DNA of 64,000 nt, from positions 3,224,001 to 3,288,000 of the forward strand of contig NZ_JNIM01000001.1 of NCBI RefSeq assembly GCF_000702505.1, given 5' to 3'. Below, piece by piece: positions 1 through 9,013 of this stretch. The notes under the pieces were generated by a model, which made no database searches, was not told the DNA's origin, and saw nothing but the letters and a program-made list of their open reading frames with translations. The stretch's first letter is position 1. Every line of letters begins with the position of its first letter. The translations under genes and the position numbers were made by a program. This stretch comes from Thermogemmatispora carboxidivorans. GTDB lineage: Bacteria; Chloroflexota; Ktedonobacteria; Ktedonobacterales; Ktedonobacteraceae.

Positions 1-721
1 CCAACAGATCATTCCAGACCCACAGAAATTGAAAGATCACCAGCGAGGCCAGAGCCGGCAGCGACAGCGGCAAGACAATCGTCCAGAAGAGGCGGAAATT
101 CGAAGCCCCGTCGACATAGGCCGCCTCCAGCAGATCTCGCGGCAAAGCGGCGAAGAAATTGCGCAACAGGAACATGGCAAAAGGCAGCCCAAAGGCCGTA
201 TGAGCCAGCCAGACCGCCGCATACTGCCCCGTCAACCCGATATTCGTAAAGACCTGCAACAACGGCACCAGGGCAATCTGCAAAGGAATAATCTGCAGCG
301 TAATGACCCCGAAAAAGATCGCCTTGCGCGCCGGAAAACGCATCCAGGCGAAAGCGAAGGCAGCAAACGAGCCGATCAGAGCAGGCAGGACCGTGCTCGG
401 CACCGCGATAATCACACTATTGATAAAAGCGCGCCCCAGGCCCTGCGCCGTGATCACCTGGACATAGTTCTGCAGAGTAAAATGCCAGGGCGGCAGCAGG
501 GCCGTCCACCAGCCCGTCGTCGAAATCAAGCCGGGAGGACGAAACGAGCTAATCAGCAAGCCCAGCGTCGGCAGCGACCAAACGGCAGCGATCAGCAGAG
601 CGATTACCGTGATCACCTGATCGCCCAGGCGGCGCAGCCAGGTCCGGCGCCCGGGCAGCGGGCGCCGCCGGGCTGGCGCCAGCCCTGGAATCAGCGGCTG
701 CTGTACCTGCTGTCCGATCAT
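1..721 (-). CDS. Carbohydrate ABC transporter permease, MalG type (3' end outside window)
   Basis: Inner-membrane permease of a binding-protein-dependent sugar importer (CUT1 type). Reading from 721 leftward, the protein has a cytoplasmic basic N-terminus, several hydrophobic segments and, near the window edge, the permease EAA loop (DLLEAAYVDGASNFRLFW) that docks on the ATPase. The C-terminus lies beyond base 1, so the gene is partial. Its ATG (721-719) overlaps the TGA of the upstream permease by four bases, showing translational coupling. The large plus-strand open frame over this stretch is an antisense shadow. Substrate is not determinable; the neighbouring mannosidase suggests a sugar released from mannan or glycoprotein. 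Confidence 0.9.
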   Translation of the reverse strand, partial: MIGQQVQQPLIPGLAPARRRPLPGRRTWLRRLGDQVITVIALLIAAVWSLPTLGLLISSFRPPGLISTTGWWTALLPPWHFTLQNYVQVITAQGLGRAFINSVIIAVPSTVLPALIGSFAAFAFAWMRFPARKAIFFGVITLQIIPLQIALVPLLQVFTNIGLTGQYAAVWLAHTAFGLPFAMFLLRNFFAALPRDLLEAAYVDGASNFRLFWTIVLPLSLPALASLVIFQFLWVWNDLL

Positions 722-1641
722 GCCTGGCCTCCTTCCTCCAGTCGCATACGGCGAATATTCAGGTACATCACAGGCAGAATTGCCAGCGTCAGCAAGACCG
801 CCAAAGCGCTGGCCAGGCCATAGTCCTCAAAGGTAAAGAGCTGGCGGTAAAACTCGACCGCCACCACATCGGTGTTGTAATTGCCACCAGTCATCACGTA
901 GACAATATCGAACGTCTTTAAAATGTTGATGATCATGGTGGTCGTCACCACACCGATGGTGGGACTAATCATCGGCACAATCACCCGCCAGAAGAGGACC
1001 CAGCGATTGGCCCCATCGATGCGCGCCGCCTCTATGATCTCATCGGGCAGCCCCTTGAGGGCCGCCGAAAAGACCACCACGCAGAAGCCGGTCCACATCC
1101 AGACATAGACAGCGATCAAGGCAAAGGTGTTGACGCTGGGATTCACCAGCCACGGCTGTGGGGGCAGCTTGAAAAGCCCCAACATGGCATTCAGCAGGCC
1201 GATCTGCGTCTGATCAGGAGAGCGATAGAGATAGACCAGGCGCCAGATGATACTGGCGCTCACCATCGAGATGGCCATCGGAATAAAGAGCGCCGATTTG
1301 ACCAGGCCCTCGACCTTGACCCGATCCACCAGAACCGCAATGACCAGCCCCAGCCCCACCGTCAAGAGGGTGCCGAAGAGCAACCAGAGCAGGTTATTCT
1401 TGAGCACGGCCAGCATCTCAGGATCAGTAAAGATCGCCTGATAGTTTTTGAGGCCCACAAAGCGCGTCGAATCGGCATTCTCGAAGCTAAGCTGAATAGT
1501 GTTGATGAAGGGGTAGACGAAAAAGAGCAGCAACAACATGATTGCGGGGGCAATCCAGGCCCACGCCTCTACCGGCAAGCGCAGCCGACGTCGGCGCGGA
1601 GGCAGCGCCACGGGAACAGCCTTTTCAATGGAGAGATCCAT
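718..1641 (-). CDS. Carbohydrate ABC transporter permease, MalF/UgpA type
   Basis: First permease of the same sugar importer, about 307 residues with six predicted membrane segments. The first hydrophobic stretch follows a basic run (PPRRRRLRLP). The EAA loop is clear (EIIEAARIDGANRWVLFWRVIVP). An in-frame GTG lies at 1650, but ATG 1641 is preferred because its GGAG-type ribosome site has more usable spacing. It ends in a four-base ATGA overlap with the MalG-type gene. The solute-binding protein is encoded 315 bases upstream on the same strand. No ATPase gene is present in the window, so the importer may share an ATPase encoded elsewhere, as is common for CUT1 systems. Confidence 0.92.
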   Translation of the reverse strand: MDLSIEKAVPVALPPRRRRLRLPVEAWAWIAPAIMLLLLFFVYPFINTIQLSFENADSTRFVGLKNYQAIFTDPEMLAVLKNNLLWLLFGTLLTVGLGLVIAVLVDRVKVEGLVKSALFIPMAISMVSASIIWRLVYLYRSPDQTQIGLLNAMLGLFKLPPQPWLVNPSVNTFALIAVYVWMWTGFCVVVFSAALKGLPDEIIEAARIDGANRWVLFWRVIVPMISPTIGVVTTTMIINILKTFDIVYVMTGGNYNTDVVAVEFYRQLFTFEDYGLASALAVLLTLAILPVMYLNIRRMRLEEGGQA

Positions 1642-1956
1642 AGCGGTCACTCACTCCCTTCGTCCCATGCAGTTAGCCCTCGTTCGCGCCCTTACCTTCC
1701 TCTCTCCCTCTCCAAGAAGGAGACGCCCAAACGGGTCCGAGCGAGTCAGAGCGAGCCAAGCAGCCAGACAAGGCGAACAAACAAGGCAGCCAACAACGGC
1801 AAGAGGGACCGGCCCCAGGCAGCGGCAGCGCTGGGAGCGATCCCTCTCCTTTTCTACTCCTTCTCCCTTCGAGCGGCCCGGCTTCCTTCAAGCATCTCTC
1901 ACCTGCCATATCTCGCTTCCCGTTTTGGAAAGTAAGCGCCCACACTTTTGACTCTC
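1642..1956. other. Noncoding gap between permease and binding-protein genes
   Basis: About 315 bases separate the sugar-binding protein from the permeases. No convincing gene is seen; the short open frames here have no recognisable content. The gap is large for an operon and may allow differential expression of the binding protein relative to the permeases, but no clear hairpin with a U-run was found. Confidence 0.5.
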
Positions 1957-3363
1957 TCAGGAAGAATAGAGACGTGTCGCAGCATCCTCTAACGAGCGGA
2001 GGATGCTATCGAGCTGCGAAGGATTCTGAATATAGGCCAGTAGTCCTTTCCAATATTCCTGCTCCATCGACGAGGGCAGCAGGTCATCCTGGCCTACGCT
2101 GAAGTACTTTGCGTTGAGCAGCAGCTCGGCGGTGCGGCGCGAAACCGGATCAGGATAGACGCTCAGGGGCACCTGTTTGTTCACGGAGACCGCGCCGCCC
2201 TGCTTTGGCCAGATACTCTGGCCTTCGGGCGAGGCCAGAAACTCCATATACTGGCGCGTCCCATCGTTGTCGCGGAAGGCCGACAGGATATTGACAATCC
2301 CTGTCACCGAGTTCGCATACTGAGGAGTAATCGTCGGGAACGGGAAAAAGTCGAAGTCGACGCCCGGCTGGATACCGGGGAACTGGGTCTTGAGGAAGCT
2401 CGCCGTGAAGTCGCCGAGGAAGTACATATAGGCCTTCGGTGGGTTCTCAAAAGGCAGATAGGCGGCGTCCTGGAAATTGGTGGCCAGAATCGACTGCGGC
2501 GCCCCGCTGATATAGTGCCTGCCGTTGACGATCTCACCGAAGAGCTGGAACGCCTGCTTGACGCTCGGATGAGTCCAGGGGATCTTGTGCTCGACCCACT
2601 GTTGCGATAGCTCGGGGCCATTAAGGCTCAGATAGATCTGGTCCACCCAGTCCGCCGCCGGCCAGCCAGTAGAGGAACCACCTTCCACCCCCAGCGACCA
2701 GGGATACTTACCGCTGCTAGCGATTTTATTCGAGAGGGCAATCATCTCATCCCAGGTCTGAGACGGCGTGTAGCCATTGGCCTTGAACTGCTTCGGGCTG
2801 TACCAGACCGTGCTCTTGGTGTTGACGCGCGGGATGACCGCATAGAGGTGTCCATTGTAGGAAGAGACATCCAGCCAGATGCGCGCGTACTGCTGCTCTA
2901 TCTGGCTCATAGTGAAAAACCTGTCGAGTTGGAGCAGCTTACCCTGAGCCGCATACTGCTGAAACTCGGGCACGCTCGACATACCGGCCACATCGGGGGG
3001 ATTGTTGCCACGCACGCGCGTGCTGAGCACGGCTCGCAGATCGCTGGTCGGCTCTACATTGACTTTGATGCCCGTCTTCTGGGTGAAGGCCGTGTTGATG
3101 GCATTGAAGGCCGCCAGCTCCGCACCACTGAGCTGGGTGAGCACATCGATTGAGCTAACCTTCGGCACGCTGCCACTGCTCGTGTTCAAAGTGCCCGTGT
3201 TCGTGCCACCGCAGGCCGCCAGGAGCGCAGTCGCCGCACTCAGGCTCAGCCCCGCCGTCGTCGCTCGTTGTAGAAATTGGCGCCGATTGATGGTGCTGGT
3301 GGTCAGGTATTCCTCAACCAGCAGGTCTAACTCCTTCCGTGCACGCCGATCATAGATGTTCAT
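1957..3363 (-). CDS. Extracellular sugar-binding lipoprotein (ABC family 1 solute-binding protein)
   Basis: Substrate-capture component of the sugar importer, 468 residues. The N-terminus carries a twin-arginine signal (RRQFLQ at residues 27-32), a hydrophobic segment, and a lipobox LAAC with Cys51, so it is likely Tat-exported and lipid-anchored outside the membrane. The mature part has the family 1 pattern (LTQLSGAELAAFNAINTAFTQKTGI near the start, a Trp-rich centre, and a C-terminal QYMEFLASPEGQ segment). The ATG at 3363 is preceded by GAGGAGG about 11 bases upstream. The unusually long pre-Tat region (26 residues) is odd but typical of Ktedonobacterial binding proteins with Tat signals. 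Ligand unknown. Confidence 0.92.
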   Translation of the reverse strand: MNIYDRRARKELDLLVEEYLTTSTINRRQFLQRATTAGLSLSAATALLAACGGTNTGTLNTSSGSVPKVSSIDVLTQLSGAELAAFNAINTAFTQKTGIKVNVEPTSDLRAVLSTRVRGNNPPDVAGMSSVPEFQQYAAQGKLLQLDRFFTMSQIEQQYARIWLDVSSYNGHLYAVIPRVNTKSTVWYSPKQFKANGYTPSQTWDEMIALSNKIASSGKYPWSLGVEGGSSTGWPAADWVDQIYLSLNGPELSQQWVEHKIPWTHPSVKQAFQLFGEIVNGRHYISGAPQSILATNFQDAAYLPFENPPKAYMYFLGDFTASFLKTQFPGIQPGVDFDFFPFPTITPQYANSVTGIVNILSAFRDNDGTRQYMEFLASPEGQSIWPKQGGAVSVNKQVPLSVYPDPVSRRTAELLLNAKYFSVGQDDLLPSSMEQEYWKGLLAYIQNPSQLDSILRSLEDAATRLYSS

Positions 3364-4053
3364 CGCTCACCGACCTCCTCGTGCTGCAGGAGTAGAGCGC
3401 GACCACAGAGAAGCTCCGTCGCTACGCTGTTGGCGTCTCCTCACTCGCCGCGCAGAGAGCGAAGCGCGCTCCCTGATGAGCAGCGAGCGGGCAAGAAGAG
3501 ATCGACTGACTCGACCACCCCAGACCGCAGCCGTAAAGTCCCCTCTCCCGCCACACTACGACTGCGCGCGGATCGGCTCTTGCTGCGACTAGCTGGAGGC
3601 GAAGGAAGAGAAGGAAAGGGGAAGCGCAGCCTACAACAGGCAGGATTCTGCTCAAGGGCGCTATCTCATTCGGCCAGGCCATCCGACAGGGAGAGATAAA
3701 ACGACCAGCAGCGAAGGACGCTTCTCCCTGGTCACAGAACGAGAAACAGGGAGCATGCTCTGCCTCCCCCACTCCCTACGCAATAGCGCTAAAACCTGAA
3801 TATGCCCTGCATCTCCCCTTGTTCCCTTCTATTCACGAGAATGAGGATACCATACCCGGCTCCAGTTGTCCAGAGTATTTGCCCGTCAGGCCGTCATAGC
3901 CAGCCTTAGAAAGCTCGTACTTTTCTAAGACAGCGCATCTTCTTCAAGAGTGCAGCGTATCTGTCGATCGTTCTCCATTTGCTTGTCATTCAGATCAACC
4001 GCTGGCTCACCAGGCATCTGGCGCCCGATCTCAGGCGTGTGCGGCCACGACCA
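3364..4053. other. 690-base intergenic region upstream of the sugar-binding protein
   Basis: No supported gene. The region should hold the promoter of the sugar importer operon (reading left) and the 3' end of the ROK gene transcript. An imperfect inverted repeat (TTAGAAAG at 3906-3913 and CTTTTCTAA at 3920-3928) sits in it and could be an operator or a weak terminator. Open frames here are short, overlapping on both strands and without recognisable motifs. Confidence 0.5.
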
Positions 4054-5514
4054 TCAGGGTGCAGCCAGGAAAGCTGAAGCGGGAAGCGAGAAGGCGGCAT
4101 CCAGCACGGTCAGCACGGAGCCGAGGGCGATGGCATTGCCCTCCAGGGCGCTTGGCAGGATCTGCGTCCCTTTCCAGGCAGCGGGCAGACTGACCGAGGC
4201 AGCAACGCGACGCAGCGGAGCCAGCAACAGCTCACCGGCACGCGCCACCCCACCATCCAGCACAATGACTGCAGGATTGAGCAGATTCACCAGGCCGGCC
4301 AGGGCCAGACCAAGTCGCTCGCCGGCGCGCTCAATGGCAGCCACACTGGCAGCGTCCCCCTGCCGGGCGGCCTCGATCACATCGGCAATATCGACCGCTC
4401 CAGCCGCCGCGCGCGCCGCCAGCACTGGCTCAGGGAAGGTCGCTTCTCGACTTGCTCCCTCCAGCTTGCGCCGCAACGACTCCCCACGGCAGGCATCAAC
4501 GACAATCGCCCGCGCTCCCGCCAGCGTTTCCAGGCAGCCACGATTGCCACAGACGCAAGACGGACCGTTCTCGTCGATACTCAGGTGACCCAGCTCGCCA
4601 GCGCTGCCAGTATGGCCACGATAGATGCGCCCATCGATGATCAGGCCGCCGCCGATGCCAGTGCCGACCTTGATATAGGCCATCTGGCCCACGCCGCGCC
4701 CGGCACCACAGCGGCTCTCACCGAGCGCCCCCATGTTGGCATCATTATCGATATAGAGGGGACAGGGAAACTCAGCCTGCAGTCGCTGCCAGAGATCAAG
4801 GTTATCCCAGCCGGGCATATGGGGCGGCGAGCTGAGGCGGCGCAGATCCGGCGAGAGCGGCCCCGGAATACCCAGCCCGACGCCAAGCAGCGCCTGCCAG
4901 CCAACCCCCTGCTCTTCAAGGAAACGCCGCACCTCGGCCACCAGCAGCCTCAGACACTCCTCCGGCCCGCGCCCGGTATCAAAAGGTAGCGCGCGCTGCG
5001 CCACGATCTCCGGCGCCAGATTGGTCAGGATCATCTTTACATGGGTCCGGCCCACGTCGAGGCCAAGAATGCGCCCCGCGTCCGTATTAAAATGCACTAG
5101 AATGGCGCGCCGGCCTCCACGCGGCGTGGCATCGAGCAGATGCCCCTCGCGCACCAACCCTTCGCGCAGCAGGGCCTCGACAATGCTGCTCACGGTCGTG
5201 CGCGACAGCCCAAGACGCTGAGCCAACATGACGCGCGCCAGCGGCCCATGTTCGCGAATATAGTTGAGCACCAGCAGACGATTGAATTGACGAATGCGAT
5301 GCAGATCAGCCCCTCGCAGCGCCGAGGCGCTGGCCAGCTCCTCCGCGCGCCCCTCCCGCGCACGCATATCAGCCAACAGCGAATGAATAGCTTTCTCCAC
5401 AGCCTTACCGAGACCTTTCTGCCCCTTGTCCTCCCGCTCGTAGGCTTCCACCCCTGGCAGCCTGCAGCCCGGAGGGAATACCGTTCCATGCACCGGTGGT
5501 GAGGATTGTAGCAC
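4054..5514 (-). CDS. ROK-family transcriptional regulator (NagC/XylR type)
   Basis: Sugar-responsive repressor. A winged helix-turn-helix (around residues 75-135: NRLLVLNYIREHGPLARVML, then LSRTTVSSIVEALLREG) precedes a ROK sugar-kinase-like domain with the phosphate loop (ILGLDVGRTHVKM), a GIPGPL motif and the ROK zinc motif CVCGNRGCLE. The wing plus HTH marks it as a regulator rather than a kinase. The GTG at 5514 has no clear ribosome site and the first 50-70 residues are not conserved-looking, so the true start may be further in (for example ATG at 5367). It lies between the sugar importer and the GH92 gene and probably controls one or both; an XylR-like operator lies just upstream. Confidence 0.88.
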   Translation of the reverse strand: MLQSSPPVHGTVFPPGCRLPGVEAYEREDKGQKGLGKAVEKAIHSLLADMRAREGRAEELASASALRGADLHRIRQFNRLLVLNYIREHGPLARVMLAQRLGLSRTTVSSIVEALLREGLVREGHLLDATPRGGRRAILVHFNTDAGRILGLDVGRTHVKMILTNLAPEIVAQRALPFDTGRGPEECLRLLVAEVRRFLEEQGVGWQALLGVGLGIPGPLSPDLRRLSSPPHMPGWDNLDLWQRLQAEFPCPLYIDNDANMGALGESRCGAGRGVGQMAYIKVGTGIGGGLIIDGRIYRGHTGSAGELGHLSIDENGPSCVCGNRGCLETLAGARAIVVDACRGESLRRKLEGASREATFPEPVLAARAAAGAVDIADVIEAARQGDAASVAAIERAGERLGLALAGLVNLLNPAVIVLDGGVARAGELLLAPLRRVAASVSLPAAWKGTQILPSALEGNAIALGSVLTVLDAAFSLPASAFLAAP

Positions 5515-5521
5515 CGGCCAT

Positions 5522-5548
5522 CTTAGTTTGTCAATCGTCGCAACTAAG
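5522..5548. promoter_or_regulatory. XylR/ROK-like operator upstream of the ROK gene
   Basis: Perfect 7-base inverted repeat: CTTAGTT (5522-5528) and AACTAAG (5542-5548), 13 bases apart. The arms match the TTAGTTTGT...AACTAA style of XylR-type ROK operators. The position immediately upstream of the ROK coding region suggests autoregulation. Confidence 0.55.
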
Positions 5549-5572
5549 CTAAGCCAGAAGAAGGCAGAAGAA

Positions 5573-5609
5573 GAGAGCGCTGGCTGCTCCCAAGACGGCC
5601 AGCGCTCTC
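5573..5609 (-). terminator. Hairpin terminator downstream of the GH92 gene
   Basis: Perfect 12-base inverted repeat GAGAGCGCTGGC (5573-5584) and GCCAGCGCTCTC (5598-5609) with a 13-base loop, followed on the minus strand by a pyrimidine-rich TTCTTCTG run. It lies just past the GH92 stop and insulates it from the ROK promoter. Confidence 0.65.
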
Positions 5610-5641
5610 CTCAGCAGTGAGCTGACAGAGACCGACCATAG

Positions 5642-8600
5642 TTAGCTCAGGGCATAAGCAAAGAGGTGCAAGTGGCCCTGGCTCACTGTAGCCGGCAGGG
5701 TAATGCTGGTCACGGTCTTACCGGCCTCCAGGGTGATCGGGGCGCTGGCGAAAAGGTAAGTCTCGACTTCCTGCGGCGTGCCCGAGCTGCTATTGCGATA
5801 GGGCATCCGGGCAGCGACCACATTGCCGTAGGCGAGCGAGCCGGCGCCGGCGTTGAGCGTCCAATCGCTGAAACCGAGCTGGGCCGTCTGGGTGCTTCCA
5901 TCGGTGTAGGTAATGGTCACCGTGCCGACCGATGGACCATTCGTAGCGCTGCCCAGGAAAGTGAGCTGAGTGGCCCCGGCCCTGGGTGGGACCTGGATGG
6001 TCTGGCCAGCGTTCTGGACGTTGTCTTGAGTCTCAACGGGCACATTGGGCCAGGTGTAACTGACGCCATTGACGGTGACGGTGGCGCCGGGCTTGTAGCC
6101 CAGACTGGCCAGAAGCTGGGCCGAGTAGCTAAAATGCGAGCCATCGAAGTCGGCGATGGTCGGCGTAGTATCGTCTGAGATGCCAATGTTGTTCACGAGC
6201 GGCAGCAGGCTGCCTGCAGGGGAGACCAGCACCGGCAAGGTAACGGTGGGCAGCGTGGAGCCATCGGCGGTCTGCACGTTAAAGGTCACAGTCGCATACC
6301 CCTCTGGCTGATTCGCCGCGGCACTGATGGTCAGCGTCTGGCTGGCGGAGCCATAGGTCGGCACGCTGAAACTGCCGCTGGTCGGCGAGACGCTCAGGCC
6401 GTCAGAGGGGTGAGCGCTCCAGCTGACGCGCTGAGTATTCCCCAGCAGGTCACGAGCCATCAGACCGATCTGAGTGGTGGCGCCAGGGGCCAGGCTAGCC
6501 CGCGCCGGCGAGAAGCTGATGCGAGCCGCCATCTGGCCGGTGGTATAAGAAGGTGGGGCATCGGCAGAGTCGCTGCCCCAGGTGGTATTCGGTGCCGTGT
6601 CCAGCCCAAAGTCGAGAGTGCCGCCCTGGGCGACGAAGGAGGGCGGCAGCCAGGGCCGCGTCGTAGTCTGCCCGTTGACGCGCAGGCTCTGCACGTAGGG
6701 CGCATTCTCGGCGGCCTGGGGCGCGTTGATCTGAATAACCTGGCCGCTGGGGCGCGTTACTTTGATGCTCGGGAAGAGGGGACTGGCCAGGACCAGGTCG
6801 GCGGTGCCGGGCACCATAGGGAAGAAGCCCAGGGCCGCAAAGACGTACCATGAGGACATTTCTCCGAGATCATCGTTGCCGGCCAGGCCGCCCGGTCCAG
6901 GCGCATAGAGCGTGTTGACCGCCTGGCGTACCACCTGCTGGGTCTTGTAGGGCGCGCCGGCGTAGTCATACTCCCAGGGCGTTTCAAGCGTTGGCTCATT
7001 GCCAAGAAAAGCGTAGGGCTGGTCTGGGCCGGCATTGAGCTGAGAGAAGAAGGTATCCAGCCGTGGCAGCACTTTGGCATTGCCGCCGAGGGCATCGAAG
7101 AGGCCGCGCAGGTTGAAAGGCACCATCCAATTATACTGGGCCCCGTTGCCCTCGACCCAGCCCGCCTGATTGGCAGGATCGTAAGAAGCAGGAAAAGAGC
7201 CATCGGCGTTGCGAGGCTCCAGGTAGCCATCGGCAGGATTGAGCAGATTCTCCCAGTCCTGGGCGCGGGTCATGAACTTCCGCGCCGTCTCCTGATCGCC
7301 CAGGGCCTGAGCAAAGGCCCCAATGGCGAAATCAGCACTGTCGTACTCGAGCTGCGTGGCCGCCGGCCCGTAGAAGCCACAGCAACCGTAGCCGCCGTCC
7401 TGGGGCAAGTAGCCCAGCTCGTCCAGGTAGCGCAGGCCAGGCCGAATGCCGTTCGGCTGCGTCGCCTCATGAATCATCGCCGCCAGGGCGGCCTGCGTAT
7501 CGAAATCACGCGCCCCGAAGGCGTAGGCTCCGGCGATGATCGGATCAGCCGGATCACCGACCATGACATAGGTTTCGCTGTTGGCCAGACTCCACTTGGG
7601 CAACTGGCCACTCTGCTGGTAGGCCAGGACCATTGACTGAACGATGTCGCTGGTCTCCTGGGGCGCCAGCAGGGCCAGGAGCTGGATCTCTGAGCGGTAG
7701 ATGTCCCAGCCCGAGTAGTTGGCATAGAAAGCGTGGCCGCGCGGCAGCGTGTGCACCTGACCATCGAAGCCAATGTATTGCCCGTTGACATCCGAAAAGA
7801 CGTTGGGCTGCAGGAGCACATGGTAGAGGGCAGTGTAGAAGGTAGTGAGCTGGGTCGTGGTGCCGCCGCTGACCTGAATCTCGCTCAGCCAGCGGTTCCA
7901 GGTCGCCTGCGCCTGCTGGAGCACCTGGTCAAAGTCGCCAGCGGGATCTTCGCTATCGACGTTGAGGCGCGCGTTGTCGACACTGACGAAGGAGAGACCG
8001 ACCCGGACGGTGACGACGTTGTCGCGCGCCGTGTCGAAGGTGACAAAGGCGCCCGAGCCGGGGCCGGAGACGGTGACATCTGGGTGCTGGCGGGCTGCCT
8101 GCACAAGAGCAGGCGAAGGCCGGGCGCTACGCGCCAGCTGGGCTTGAGCTGCTTGCACCTTGCTGACCTGGGAAGCCACCTGACTGCCACCCCGCGCCCT
8201 GCGGCTGCCGGGGCTGACAGCGTTGTTATGCCAGGTGCCGATACTGGCAAAGGGCTGGCTAAAGCTCGCCCAGAAGTAGAGGCGATAGACATCGTTGGCC
8301 CCGCAGAAATGGCCGCTGCTAACCCAGCCCGCAACGCTGTGGCTCGCTGGGTCGATGGTCACCTCAGCGTCAAAGGCCCCATTGGCCGAGCCAGAGACGT
8401 TGACGAGCATGGTCGCAGTCTGCCCGCGCGGATAGGTGAAGCGACCAACACCACTGCGCTGGGTGACGCTCAACTCCACTTTGACGCCGCTATCAAGGGT
8501 GACGGCATAGGAGCCAGCACTGGCTTGCTCGTTGCTGTGGGAGAAGGTGGCAATGTAGCGCATGGGGTCCGCCGCCGGCGAGTCACTGACGGCCCCAAGG

Positions 8601-9013
8601 TAGGGCATGAACGGAATATCGCCATAGGCGCTACAGCCGGCGCCGCTGAGATGGGTCAGGCTGAAGCCACGTAGGCGGTTGTCGTTGTACCAGTAGCCAC
8701 CGGGCACATAGCTGACAGTGTCGGGACTCCATTGCACCATGCCAAAGGGGAGGTCGGCCCCGGGGAAGGTGTCGCCGCCGCCGAAGGGTGCTCCCTGTTG
8801 GATACCAGTGCCGGTAAAAGGATCAACCAGATCGGCCAGGTGAGTATCTTGGACCGGCGTCGGCGCTCGCTGCCTCGCCAGCGTCAGCTCCGGTAAACCG
8901 GTCAACAGGATGACTAGCAGTACGGTCAAGATGATGAAGGGAAAGAGCCAGAATCTCGCGCTCGTGACGTACCTCATCGTGGCGTTCTCCTCATCTCGTT
9001 CGTCGAGCGGCAA
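5642..9013 (-). CDS. Secreted GH92 alpha-mannosidase with C-terminal accessory domains
   Basis: Exo-acting alpha-mannosidase of glycoside hydrolase family 92, 1123 residues, larger than the usual roughly 750. An N-terminal hydrophobic segment (about residues 20-45) is a signal peptide or anchor. The GH92 core shows DPFTGTG and GGGDTFPGADLPFGMVQWSP early, WVEGNGAQYNWMVPFNLRGL in the middle, and NDDLGEMSSWYVFAALGFFP late. After the core come a NEW3/NPCBM-associated Ig-like domain (about residues 820-920, SLAPGATTQIGL to FNVQTADG) and a final beta-sandwich of about 180 residues that I cannot name. GH92 enzymes trim terminal mannose and are Ca-dependent. The adjacent ROK regulator and sugar importer suggest uptake of released mannose; this link is inferred. 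Confidence 0.93.
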   Translation of the reverse strand: MPLDERDEENATMRYVTSARFWLFPFIILTVLLVILLTGLPELTLARQRAPTPVQDTHLADLVDPFTGTGIQQGAPFGGGDTFPGADLPFGMVQWSPDTVSYVPGGYWYNDNRLRGFSLTHLSGAGCSAYGDIPFMPYLGAVSDSPAADPMRYIATFSHSNEQASAGSYAVTLDSGVKVELSVTQRSGVGRFTYPRGQTATMLVNVSGSANGAFDAEVTIDPASHSVAGWVSSGHFCGANDVYRLYFWASFSQPFASIGTWHNNAVSPGSRRARGGSQVASQVSKVQAAQAQLARSARPSPALVQAARQHPDVTVSGPGSGAFVTFDTARDNVVTVRVGLSFVSVDNARLNVDSEDPAGDFDQVLQQAQATWNRWLSEIQVSGGTTTQLTTFYTALYHVLLQPNVFSDVNGQYIGFDGQVHTLPRGHAFYANYSGWDIYRSEIQLLALLAPQETSDIVQSMVLAYQQSGQLPKWSLANSETYVMVGDPADPIIAGAYAFGARDFDTQAALAAMIHEATQPNGIRPGLRYLDELGYLPQDGGYGCCGFYGPAATQLEYDSADFAIGAFAQALGDQETARKFMTRAQDWENLLNPADGYLEPRNADGSFPASYDPANQAGWVEGNGAQYNWMVPFNLRGLFDALGGNAKVLPRLDTFFSQLNAGPDQPYAFLGNEPTLETPWEYDYAGAPYKTQQVVRQAVNTLYAPGPGGLAGNDDLGEMSSWYVFAALGFFPMVPGTADLVLASPLFPSIKVTRPSGQVIQINAPQAAENAPYVQSLRVNGQTTTRPWLPPSFVAQGGTLDFGLDTAPNTTWGSDSADAPPSYTTGQMAARISFSPARASLAPGATTQIGLMARDLLGNTQRVSWSAHPSDGLSVSPTSGSFSVPTYGSASQTLTISAAANQPEGYATVTFNVQTADGSTLPTVTLPVLVSPAGSLLPLVNNIGISDDTTPTIADFDGSHFSYSAQLLASLGYKPGATVTVNGVSYTWPNVPVETQDNVQNAGQTIQVPPRAGATQLTFLGSATNGPSVGTVTITYTDGSTQTAQLGFSDWTLNAGAGSLAYGNVVAARMPYRNSSSGTPQEVETYLFASAPITLEAGKTVTSITLPATVSQGHLHLFAYALS

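Noticed and set aside
29..823. 264-codon plus-strand frame
   Set aside because: It is antisense to the sugar permease and has an extreme Arg/Gln content without any motif; the minus strand holds the conserved permease.
7733..8674. 313-codon plus-strand frame
   Set aside because: Antisense to the GH92 gene, no ribosome site, no motif.
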